Of a stretch of DNA of 64,000 nt, positions 1 to 7,497 are shown in pieces (within the stretch, counting starts at the first letter, position 1; every line of letters starts with the position of its first letter). The DNA comes from Salaquimonas pukyongi. GTDB lineage: Bacteria > Pseudomonadota > Alphaproteobacteria > Rhizobiales > Rhizobiaceae. The stretch spans positions 3,293,578 to 3,357,577 of the forward strand of contig NZ_CP019044.1 in assembly GCF_001953055.1 (NCBI RefSeq), given 5' to 3'. Below the pieces are notes generated by a model, which did no database searches, was not told where the DNA came from, and saw only the letters and a program-made list of their open reading frames with translations. A program made the position numbers and the translations under genes.

Positions 1-195
1 TACCGCTTTTTTGACGCCAGCGTTGGCGAGCGCGTCAAGTCCATGGTCGATCAACGCCTTGCCGCACACTTTTATCAGCGGTTTCGGTGTCTGATCGGTA
101 ATGGGCCGCATCCGCATGCCAAGTCCGGCCGCCAGCATCATGCCTTGCCGGATATCTGCGCCATCTGAATTCGTTCCAGTATTTTGTTTTGTCAT
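1..195 (-). CDS. MurU-like sugar-1-phosphate nucleotidyltransferase, N-terminal part
   Basis: Reading leftward from an ATG at 195, an open frame continues off the window edge (65 codons visible). After about 18 variable residues it shows the nucleotidyltransferase signature LAAGLGMRMRP, followed by a TPKPL segment, which together form the NTP/Mg-binding loop of the NTP_transferase family. The family includes MurU (N-acetylmuramate-1-phosphate uridylyltransferase) and GDP-mannose pyrophosphorylases. The gene lies 51 bases downstream of the TsaE-kinase fusion on the same strand. Since AmgK kinases pair with MurU in peptidoglycan recycling, MurU is the best guess, but the specificity cannot be settled from the N-terminus alone. 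Confidence 0.85.
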   Translation of the reverse strand, partial: MTKQNTGTNSDGADIRQGMMLAAGLGMRMRPITDQTPKPLIKVCGKALIDHGLDALANAGVKKAV

Positions 196-246
196 ATCCG
201 TTGTTCAATCTGTGATTTGCCGCCGCACATTTCGTTGTTTCATGTG

Positions 247-1890
247 TCAGCGCCGTGACAATTCCTCCGTTTGAAAGGCAACGCCGTTCTTTCCGAACAT
301 CTGCTCATACCATTGCCGGTAATCAGCAAGCGCCGGATGGGAAAAACTACGGTAAAGATAGTTTTGCAGCCTGGGCAGATGGCGAAGATAGCCTGGCTTG
401 CCATCGCGCTCATCCAGCCGCACGAAAATGCCGAGAATCTTGGTTGCCCGCTGGGCCGCCATGATCGCATAGTCCTGCCTGAAGGACGTTTCGTCAAATG
501 CGCCGGCGGTTTTCCGTTGAGCACAATAATGATCGAGCAAGTCGGTTTCCAGTTCCCTACTGACGTCCGTGCGGGCATCCTGTGCCAGGGAAGCAAGATC
601 ATAGGCTGAGGGGCCGACTACCGCATCCTGGAAATCGATCAGCCCAACCCGGTCGCTGCCCTGATGGTTTTCGCGCCAGATGATGTTGGGTGAGTGAAAA
701 TCGCGGCAGCAAAGCCGTTTTTCACTCTCTGCCAGCCGATCGATCAGCGCATTCCAGATTTCCAGAAACGCATCCCGCTCCGCTTGCGTTGCCGGATTGC
801 CGCGAAACCGGGGAAGAAACCAGTCGATCAGCAGCTCTGTTTCGATAAGCATGGCGCCGCGATCATAGGCCGGCACCTCATACACGGTGCCGTTTGGCAA
901 TTCCTGCCGCGTCACCAAAGGCTCTTGGTGAAATTCTGCAAGCATCGCCGCGCTGGCAAGATAGCGCTCCCGGACGGGCAGACGATCTTCATTGACAATC
1001 GTTCCTTCGCCGAGATGTTCCAACAGGATCAGCCCCGCTTCAAGGTCGCAGGCATAAAGGCGCGGAACGGCAAGGCCTGCTGAATGCAAAATTCTGGCAA
1101 CACCGGCAAAGGCGCTTACATCCTCAGCCAGATGCGCAATCCGGCTGTAGGGCTTGCCGTCACGGACCGGTGGCCCGTCGGGTTGTTTGGGTGCATCCAT
1201 TAAAATCCGGGTCTCACCGCCAGCGTCAGCAGTTTCGTAACGGCGGGTTGAGGCGTCTCCCTGAAACCTTCGGCGGCCAACGCCTTTTTTCCAGCCGGTA
1301 TCGAGAAACCGCCGGACCGAAAGGCTGCGGCCGATTGCGGCAAGCGCGTCCATCTGTCCGGTGATCCTCACGCTGCGAAGCTCGGCGCCGCCGGTCCCCG
1401 GTTCTTCAACGGTTATTTCCACATCAGCGGCAGGGAGCTCGCCTTCTCCCTTTTCCGGCCATTCGATGAGGGCGAGCGTATCATCATCGGCAGAGTTCAG
1501 GCCGAGCTCGTTACATTCGGCGGGATCGGCAATGCGATAAAGGTCGGCGTGAAGGATCTCGACAGATCCATGGCGCGGGGAGGCCGTATAGGATTGGACC
1601 AGCGAGAATGTAGGGCTCGGCACTTCAAGCGCAGTGTCATCGCAAAGCTGCCGGATCATGGCTCGGGCAAGAACCGACTTCCCGCTGCCAAGATCTCCTT
1701 TCAGATATATCACCCCATGACGAAGCGTCATGGCGATATCCTGGCCCAACTGCCGGGTTTCAGATTCCGAATGGGTGGTCACTTCAAGCAATGTATCCGG
1801 CAAACCGTTCATGCCCTCATGCAGGTTGATAGCAGCCTCCACGGGAGGAAAGTTCACCGCTTTCCCCGGCATGGATTGGCCGCCCCACAT
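247..1890 (-). CDS. tsaE: TsaE ATPase fused to an AmgK-like sugar kinase/phosphotransferase
   Basis: This 547-residue protein has two domains. Residues about 35-165 are TsaE, the ATPase needed for threonylcarbamoyl-A37 tRNA modification: P-loop GDLGSGKS at 65-72, HADLYR at 114-119 and LIEWPEKG near 141. Residues about 195-540 are an aminoglycoside-phosphotransferase-fold kinase with catalytic loop CCRDFHSPNIIW (394-405) and metal-binding LIDFQD (417-422). In alphaproteobacteria the kinase half is related to AmgK, which phosphorylates N-acetylmuramate/GlcNAc at C1, and the next gene downstream is a MurU-like nucleotidyltransferase. The start lies 3 bases after the divL stop, so the two are probably co-transcribed. 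An alternative start is Met7. Domain assignment is firm; the kinase substrate is inferred. Confidence 0.9.
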   Translation of the reverse strand: MWGGQSMPGKAVNFPPVEAAINLHEGMNGLPDTLLEVTTHSESETRQLGQDIAMTLRHGVIYLKGDLGSGKSVLARAMIRQLCDDTALEVPSPTFSLVQSYTASPRHGSVEILHADLYRIADPAECNELGLNSADDDTLALIEWPEKGEGELPAADVEITVEEPGTGGAELRSVRITGQMDALAAIGRSLSVRRFLDTGWKKGVGRRRFQGDASTRRYETADAGGETRILMDAPKQPDGPPVRDGKPYSRIAHLAEDVSAFAGVARILHSAGLAVPRLYACDLEAGLILLEHLGEGTIVNEDRLPVRERYLASAAMLAEFHQEPLVTRQELPNGTVYEVPAYDRGAMLIETELLIDWFLPRFRGNPATQAERDAFLEIWNALIDRLAESEKRLCCRDFHSPNIIWRENHQGSDRVGLIDFQDAVVGPSAYDLASLAQDARTDVSRELETDLLDHYCAQRKTAGAFDETSFRQDYAIMAAQRATKILGIFVRLDERDGKPGYLRHLPRLQNYLYRSFSHPALADYRQWYEQMFGKNGVAFQTEELSRR

Positions 1891-1893
1891 CCG

Positions 1894-4434
1894 CTATTCC
1901 GCTGCCTGGCGGCTGGCGGCCGGTTTATACGGGAATACGCAGACAAAGCGAGCACCCCGTTTTTCGCCTTGCTCTATCCGTACTTCACCGCCGTGAAGTT
2001 CAACAAGGCTGCGCACGATTGCAAGGCCAAGCCCGGCGCCGCGCTTCTGGCCCTCGCCGTTTTCAAAGCGCTCGAAAATCGCCGCCAATTTGTTCTTGGG
2101 AATACCCGGGCCTTCATCCTGGACGCTCAGTTCAACCGCGTCATCCTGTCTGCGAACCTCGATGCATATGGTGGAGCCATCCGGAGCGGCATCAATGGCA
2201 TTGGCGAGCAGATTTTGCAGTACCTGGCGGATTCTCGCCGGATCGCCCGTCATGCCCTCTGCGGCAGGGTCGACAAAATTGCCGGTTTTCAGGCCGAACC
2301 GCTTCAGCTTGTCGGCCTGCATGGCAATGCAGTCCTCAATCACCGATTCGAAATGCACCGTATCCAGATCGAGTACCATGGCCCCTGCGTCGATGGTGGC
2401 AAGATCAAGCACGTCGTCAATCAGTGCCTTGAGGACATCGGATGCTTGCGAGATATATCCAAGATATTCTCTCTGCTTGCCGTTGAGCTCGCCCGGTACA
2501 TCGCTCGACAAAATCTCCGCAAAGCCGGCAATGCTGGTCAGCGGTGCCCGCAGTTCGTAGGAAACATGCTGCAGGAAACGGTTCTTCAGGGCGCCCGATT
2601 CCTCAAGCGCATCGTTTCGCTCCTTAAGGGCCCGCTCCACATTGGCAGCGGCTGTCATGTCAGCAAAGGTCAGCATGGACTGACCTGCGGGAAGATGAAC
2701 CAGATGATAGTCGAGGATCATGCCGGTATTGAGTTCAAGCCGGTCAACCAGGTCATCGCGGGTGTCGCGTACCCCGGTAATTTCGAGCCGAAGGGATTCC
2801 CATCGCTCTGCATCGTCAAGAAACGGCTTGATTCGGGTTGAAAGCTCGTTGACGTGCTCACCCGCGATATCCTCCGGTTTTTCAACGCCCCACAAGGTGA
2901 GAAAGGCAGGGTTGGTCAGCCGGACCCTGCCGTCAGAGCCAAACACCGCAACGGCCTCATTCAGGTGATCCAGGGTCTCGCCCTGGGTTCGCATCAGCGA
3001 ATTGTAATCGCTTCGAAGCGCCAGTTCCTCGGTGACGTTTTCAAACACCCAGCTTGTGCCGCCCTGGTTCTGCGGGTTTATGATGACGCGCAAGGTGCGG
3101 CCGTCGGGAAGATGCCAGGACTCTTCCTTTGCCTCGGTGGACTGATAGGTAGCCAGCAGACCTTCCTTCCACCTCTTCCAGTCGGGCGTCTCCGGGAGTT
3201 TCCGGTTGGAACGCAGCATCTCCAGCAGATCACCATTGGACGGATTGTCTTCAACATCGCCGGCGGCAAGGTCCCACAATTGCTGGAAAGCGGAATTGTG
3301 GAACTGAAGCTTCTGCCGGGAATCGAAAATGGCGATTGCGGTTGTCAGATGATCGAAGGTTTGCTCGTGACTTGCGATGGTGTGTTTGAGCGTTGCCCTG
3401 ACAGCCTCAACTTCGCTTCTGTCAATGGCGATTCCGGCAACACCATTTTCATTGGCGGCACATGAAGCGTCCATCATCCGCCGGTCGCCGGCGACCACAG
3501 CCGGCAGCTGCCCGAAAAAATGCTTGCCTTCCTCGAGCGCCGATTGGATGATCTGGCGTTCCTTCTTGTCGAAAAGCGGCCGGTTTTCCGCGATGGCCTT
3601 GTCGGGATCGTCAAGTTCCACCGCTTTGGCATAGGCAGGGTTGGCATAGGCAAGCTTGCCGTCACGGCCATTTATCCAGAATGCCTCGGGGAGTTTTTCC
3701 AGCAGTGCATCAAGCAGGGAAAAGCGCCTGCCCAGCCTGTCATGTTCGGCTTCAAGCCGCGCCAGTTCCGAACGCATGGAATCAAGCGGCAGAAAACGCA
3801 CAAAGGCATGTCCGCCCGAAACGCGGCCCTGGGCCTCGAACATGCTGCCCTTGGCGGTTTCAAGGCTCAGGTCGAATTGGTTTCCGTCTTTCCGCAGCAC
3901 TGCAATGGCGGCATCAAGCCTTCCTGCACTGTCCGCGTTGAGCCATCCACCGAAGGCAAGAAAGCTGTCGGGCTCTGCGGGGGCATCTTCCGACTGGGCG
4001 AGTTGGCCGATCACCTTCGGCTTTTCCGCCGAACCGTCCCAAACGACGATGCGCTGATCCTTGACCTCCACCAGTGCTGCCAGCCGGTCCCGGTCGGCGC
4101 GCAGGCTGGAGAAGTTTGCCCGCAATTCGGCGTTTTCCTCCCCGGTGCGCGCCCGCTCCCGAATAAGCCAGAACGCTGAAAGAAGGGCAAAGGACAGCGC
4201 ACCGCCGAAAATCCCCAGCGGCAAAACCGATGCATCATCAATGGTAAATGGCGCAGCAGCCGCGCCGCCGGGCAGCCCCGCCAGACCGGCCAGCGCCAAG
4301 CCGGCTGCGGCACGGCGCCGGAATACAATGGCGCAGCTTGAATACAGGCCGCGCCTTATCCCTTCCAGCCGTGATACAACGCCTGTAACTCCCGCATTGA
4401 CTGCGGGTCCTCGTAGTCGGGTTTCCCCAGGCAT
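1894..4434 (-). CDS. divL: DivL-like PAS sensor kinase with Tyr at the phospho-acceptor site
   Basis: This 846-residue membrane-anchored histidine-kinase homologue has a hydrophobic N-terminus with a membrane segment near 69-91 and a coiled stretch to about 130. PAS-like units follow at about 245-340, 355-470 and 485-600, then a HisKA/HATPase core. The H-box reads VSYELRAPLT, with Tyr626 where orthodox kinases have the phosphorylated His. The ATP-binding lobe is intact: NLLANA (741-746), DEGPGIP (773-779) and GAGLGLAI (799-806). The Tyr substitution is the hallmark of Caulobacter DivL, which controls CckA and CtrA in the cell cycle together with DivK. The position between ahcY and tsaE is the usual rhizobial one. 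Length exceeds Caulobacter DivL by roughly 80 residues. The name is inferred from the motif and context. Confidence 0.85.
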   Translation of the reverse strand: MPGETRLRGPAVNAGVTGVVSRLEGIRRGLYSSCAIVFRRRAAAGLALAGLAGLPGGAAAAPFTIDDASVLPLGIFGGALSFALLSAFWLIRERARTGEENAELRANFSSLRADRDRLAALVEVKDQRIVVWDGSAEKPKVIGQLAQSEDAPAEPDSFLAFGGWLNADSAGRLDAAIAVLRKDGNQFDLSLETAKGSMFEAQGRVSGGHAFVRFLPLDSMRSELARLEAEHDRLGRRFSLLDALLEKLPEAFWINGRDGKLAYANPAYAKAVELDDPDKAIAENRPLFDKKERQIIQSALEEGKHFFGQLPAVVAGDRRMMDASCAANENGVAGIAIDRSEVEAVRATLKHTIASHEQTFDHLTTAIAIFDSRQKLQFHNSAFQQLWDLAAGDVEDNPSNGDLLEMLRSNRKLPETPDWKRWKEGLLATYQSTEAKEESWHLPDGRTLRVIINPQNQGGTSWVFENVTEELALRSDYNSLMRTQGETLDHLNEAVAVFGSDGRVRLTNPAFLTLWGVEKPEDIAGEHVNELSTRIKPFLDDAERWESLRLEITGVRDTRDDLVDRLELNTGMILDYHLVHLPAGQSMLTFADMTAAANVERALKERNDALEESGALKNRFLQHVSYELRAPLTSIAGFAEILSSDVPGELNGKQREYLGYISQASDVLKALIDDVLDLATIDAGAMVLDLDTVHFESVIEDCIAMQADKLKRFGLKTGNFVDPAAEGMTGDPARIRQVLQNLLANAIDAAPDGSTICIEVRRQDDAVELSVQDEGPGIPKNKLAAIFERFENGEGQKRGAGLGLAIVRSLVELHGGEVRIEQGEKRGARFVCVFPYKPAASRQAAE

Positions 4435-4549
4435 GTCCGGGTCCTCTGCCGCTTGGTTCCCTAGACCGCCCTGCCGAATATCCCGGTTTTCTACCGGGTA
4501 TGGTTTTGATTCGGTCTACATTACAACATTTGCCGAATCGCCCGGTAGC

Positions 4550-4592
4550 AAAAAAAGGCCACAGACAAATCTTGCCAGATCTGTCAACGGCC
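4550..4592 (-). terminator. Rho-independent terminator after ahcY
   Basis: Read on the minus strand, just past the ahcY stop, an interrupted stem (outer GGCC/GGCC, inner GACA/TGTC) is followed directly by seven T residues (the A run at 4550-4556 of the plus strand). It lies between ahcY and divL, so divL probably has its own promoter in the roughly 115 bases before 4434. Confidence 0.75.
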
Positions 4593-4626
4593 AAAACACA
4601 ATATATTGTGGGTAGGGGAGGAAAAA

Positions 4627-6024
4627 TTAATACCGGTAGTGTTCCGGCTTATAGGGGCCTTCCGGCGTTACACCGATATAGTCTGCCTGTTCTTCCGACA
4701 GGCGGGTCAGTTTCACACCGATCTTGTCCAGATGCAGCCGGGCAACCTTTTCATCAAGGTGTTTGGGCAGGATATAGACCTGGTTGTCGTACTCCCCGCC
4801 CTTGGTCCACAATTCGATCTGGGCCAGAACCTGGTTGGTAAAGGATGCCGACATGACAAAGCTGGGATGCCCCGTCGCATTGCCAAGATTAAGCAGCCGG
4901 CCTTCCGACAACAGGATCATGCGATTGCCGGACGGCATTTCGATCATGTCCACCTGGTCCTTGATGTTGGTCCATTTGTGGTTTTTCAGCGCGGCCACCT
5001 GAATTTCATTGTCGAAATGGCCGATATTGCCGACGATTGCCATGTCCTTCATCTCACGCATGTGCTCGATGCGGATGACATCCTTGTTGCCGGTTGTGGT
5101 GATGAAAATGTCTGCGGTCTTCACTGCATCTTCCAGCTGAACAACCTCGAAACCGTCCATTGCGGCCTGCAGGGCGCAGATCGGATCGATCTCGGTAACC
5201 TTGACCCGCGCGCCTGCACCGCGCAGCGAGGCTGCCGACCCCTTGCCCACGTCGCCATAACCGCAGACGACGGCAGTCTTGCCTGCCATCATCGTATCGG
5301 TGGCCCGGCGAATGCCGTCGACGAGAGACTCTTTGCAGCCATACTTGTTGTCGAATTTCGACTTGGTGACAGAGTCGTTTACATTGATCGCCGGGAAGGG
5401 AAGATGGCCCTTTTCCATCATCTTGTAGAGGCGGTGTACGCCGGTGGTCGTTTCCTCCGACACGCCCTTGATTGCATGGCGCTGCTGAACGAACCAGCCG
5501 GGGCTTTCCTGCATCCGTTTCCTGATCTGGGCGAACAGGGCTTCTTCTTCCTCCGAAGCCGGGTTCCCGATCAGCTCTGTTTCACCTTCCTCAACCCGCG
5601 CGCCCAGCAGAATGTACAAGGTGGCATCGCCTCCATCGTCGAGGATCATGTTTGCCGTACCCTCGGGGAAGTGGAAAATCCGGTCGGCATAGTCCCAGTA
5701 TTCCGGCAGGGTTTCGCCCTTGACGGCAAAAACCGGAACGCCGGCTGCCGCGATGGCCGCCGCGGCGTGGTCCTGGGTTGAGAAAATGTTGCACGAAGCC
5801 CAGCGCACCGATGCACCAAGGGTAACGAGGGTTTCGATCAGAACGGCGGTTTGCACGGTCATGTGCAGGGAACCGGCGATCCGGGCGCCCTTCAGCGGCT
5901 TGGAGGTTCCAAACTCCTCGCGAAGTGCCATCAGGCCAGGCATTTCCGTTTCTGCAATATCAAGCTCCTTGCGGCCGTAATCGGCAAGCTCGATATCCTT
6001 GATGATGTAATCTTTGTCAGCCAT
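4627..6024 (-). CDS. ahcY: Adenosylhomocysteinase
   Basis: S-adenosylhomocysteine hydrolase, 465 residues, cytosolic. It splits SAH into adenosine and homocysteine, relieving product inhibition of methyltransferases and feeding the methionine cycle. The NAD-binding loop GYGDVGKG is at 255-262, the active-site stretch [13 protein letters not shown] at about 214-226, and the C-terminus ends in the family-typical YKPEHYRY. Length and motifs are those of the bacterial long-form enzyme. It stands between the PTS genes and divL with its own upstream region (6025-6167), which carries a palindrome, and its own terminator. It is therefore probably an independent transcription unit. Confidence 0.97.
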   Translation of the reverse strand: MADKDYIIKDIELADYGRKELDIAETEMPGLMALREEFGTSKPLKGARIAGSLHMTVQTAVLIETLVTLGASVRWASCNIFSTQDHAAAAIAAAGVPVFAVKGETLPEYWDYADRIFHFPEGTANMILDDGGDATLYILLGARVEEGETELIGNPASEEEEALFAQIRKRMQESPGWFVQQRHAIKGVSEETTTGVHRLYKMMEKGHLPFPAINVNDSVTKSKFDNKYGCKESLVDGIRRATDTMMAGKTAVVCGYGDVGKGSAASLRGAGARVKVTEIDPICALQAAMDGFEVVQLEDAVKTADIFITTTGNKDVIRIEHMREMKDMAIVGNIGHFDNEIQVAALKNHKWTNIKDQVDMIEMPSGNRMILLSEGRLLNLGNATGHPSFVMSASFTNQVLAQIELWTKGGEYDNQVYILPKHLDEKVARLHLDKIGVKLTRLSEEQADYIGVTPEGPYKPEHYRY

Positions 6025-6121
6025 GAAACCATTCCGCTGTTGGCAATATCAATTGGCCCCGCTTTGGCCCGCAGGGACATCCGGCGGACCCTTTATCAGG
6101 ACACCGGACAAGAATCAACGG

Positions 6122-6143
6122 CATATAAAGATATTGTTATGTG
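6122..6143. promoter_or_regulatory. AT-rich imperfect palindrome upstream of ahcY
   Basis: A 22-base imperfect palindrome in which 16 of 22 positions match the reverse complement, beginning CATATAAAGATAT. It lies about 100-120 bases upstream of the ahcY ATG, between HPr and ahcY. Methyl-cycle genes of alphaproteobacteria are often controlled by SAH/SAM-responsive ArsR-type repressors with AT-rich palindromic operators. Assigning this site to such a regulator is inference. Confidence 0.45.
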
Positions 6144-6167
6144 TTAATGAGCAGAGCCCAGGGTCAT

Positions 6168-6449
6168 CTACTCATCTTCGCCGAAGCGCTCTTCCACCAG
6201 ATTCCGCAGCGCCTCAAGCGCCTGCGATGATTGTGGGCCGGATGCGGAGATATGGATCGTGCAGCCCGGACTTGCCGCCAGCATCATCAGCCCCATGATC
6301 GAGGTTCCGCCGACGACATGGCCATCCTTGGAAACACGGATATCGGCGTCGAACTGTTCCGCACATTTTACAAATCGTGCCGATGCCCTGGCGTGCAGGC
6401 CGCGCTTGTTGATGATTTTGATTGCACGGGTTTGCGCGTCTTCACCCAT
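6168..6449 (-). CDS. ptsH: HPr family phosphocarrier protein
   Basis: A 93-residue HPr of the regulatory phosphotransferase system. His19 in GLHARAS is the site phosphorylated from EI. Ser50 in TSIMGLMML corresponds to the Ser46 site modified by HprK. The ATG at 6449 was chosen because GGAAAG lies about 8 bases upstream. An in-frame ATG at 6473 would overlap the EIIA gene by 11 bases. It follows the EIIA gene by 13 bases on the same strand as chvI-chvG-hprK, so this is one PTS/acid-sensing operon. There is no sugar permease here, so the role is regulatory rather than transport. Confidence 0.93.
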   Translation of the reverse strand: MGEDAQTRAIKIINKRGLHARASARFVKCAEQFDADIRVSKDGHVVGGTSIMGLMMLAASPGCTIHISASGPQSSQALEALRNLVEERFGEDE

Positions 6450-6462
6450 TGGCGGCTTTCCG

Positions 6463-6864
6463 TCAGCTTCCATCCAGAAGTGCGCTCGCCACATTGATGT
6501 ATTTGCGGCCCGATTCCTGGGCGGCGGAAACCGCATCCGCCAATTCCGCGTTCTCGCGGATGCTGGCCAGCTTGATCAGCATGGGCAGGTTGACGCCCGC
6601 GATCACCTCGACGATTCCCGCCTGCATGACGGATATGGCAAGGTTGGACGGCGTGCCGCCGAACATGTCGGTAAGGATGATAACCCCTTCCCCACGATTG
6701 ACTTCCGCGACCGCATCCAGAATGTCCTGGCGGCGTTTTTCGACATCATCGTCAGGACCGATTGCGATGGTGGCAATATGCTCCTGCGGACCAACCACGT
6801 GTTCGACAGCCAGCAGGAATTCATGAGCGAGCTGCCCATGGGTGATGAGTACGATTCCGATCAT
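6463..6864 (-). CDS. PTS system mannose-type EIIA component
   Basis: A 133-residue single-domain EIIA of the mannose family. The N-terminal MIGIVLITHGQLA carries the phosphorylatable His9, and the FGGTPSN turn of the family is present. It accepts phosphate from HPr. As in other Hyphomicrobiales no cognate EIIB/EIIC is nearby, so it is thought to be a regulatory output of the PTS-Ntr branch. It lies between hprK (123-base gap) and HPr. Confidence 0.92.
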   Translation of the reverse strand: MIGIVLITHGQLAHEFLLAVEHVVGPQEHIATIAIGPDDDVEKRRQDILDAVAEVNRGEGVIILTDMFGGTPSNLAISVMQAGIVEVIAGVNLPMLIKLASIRENAELADAVSAAQESGRKYINVASALLDGS

Positions 6865-6987
6865 CTTGCTATGCGATATCCCGTGCTGTGAGCAATGCAG
6901 TTTCCTTGCGGTCAGCGCGCCGGATTGTCAACGCACATGGTGCGATGTGGTTTTGGCAAGGCAAAATCCGGATGTCCCACCACCCAT

Positions 6988-7497
6988 TCAAACCCTCAGT
7001 CCAAATCTGTTTTCCAGCACCGCCATCACAATGCGAACGCTCTGTGCCTCATGGCGTCTGGGCAGAAGGTATAACGGTATTGGAGAACAAAGCACCAGAT
7101 CGCCAATATGGTCCAGATCGTTCTGCCCCGGCATGCGCTCCACCTGTTCATCATCCACCAGCCGGACAACAAGGTGGACCACCGCCGAGTTCTTGAAAGG
7201 CAGCGCAGCAATGCCGTAGCCGCGGATTTCCGCCATGCCGCGGATCGCCTCCGGTGCAACCGCTTTCAATCCGCCCTCGCTGCAAGCCAGCAACGCCTGA
7301 TCGTCGGCAACAAGGGCACTTTCGACCCCTCTGGCCTTGCAGCGCTCCAGCAAGCCAAGCGCCAGCGATGTCTTGCCGCTGCCGGAGGGGCCCTCGATCA
7401 GAACTCCGAACCCGCCGATCTCCACCACGCTGCAATGGTGATTGCAGGCAGGCTTTGGACACTTTTCCTTGTCTGGATCAACTGTAGCTGCCGTCAT
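6988..7497 (-). CDS. hprK: HPr kinase/phosphorylase, short alphaproteobacterial form
   Basis: A 169-residue protein containing only the catalytic half of HprK. The Walker A GPSGSGKT is at residues 36-43, and the N-terminal domain of Firmicutes HprK is absent, as is normal for alphaproteobacteria. It phosphorylates and dephosphorylates HPr on Ser, linking metabolite state to PTS signalling. The start overlaps the chvG stop by 4 bases, indicating translational coupling with the ChvG/ChvI two-component system. Confidence 0.93.
   Translation of the reverse strand: MTAATVDPDKEKCPKPACNHHCSVVEIGGFGVLIEGPSGSGKTSLALGLLERCKARGVESALVADDQALLACSEGGLKAVAPEAIRGMAEIRGYGIAALPFKNSAVVHLVVRLVDDEQVERMPGQNDLDHIGDLVLCSPIPLYLLPRRHEAQSVRIVMAVLENRFGLRV

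Noticed and set aside
1549..2841. Long plus-strand open frame antisense to tsaE and divL
   Set aside because: It lies opposite well-supported genes, lacks family features and has the codon pattern of a high-GC shadow.
4482..4498. CCCGGT-TTTCT-ACCGGG hairpin upstream of divL
   Set aside because: Short stem, no T run and no relation to a gene end; chance is likely in GC-rich DNA.
4606..5781. 391-codon plus-strand frame opposite ahcY
   Set aside because: It mirrors a highly conserved enzyme and shows no domain of its own.
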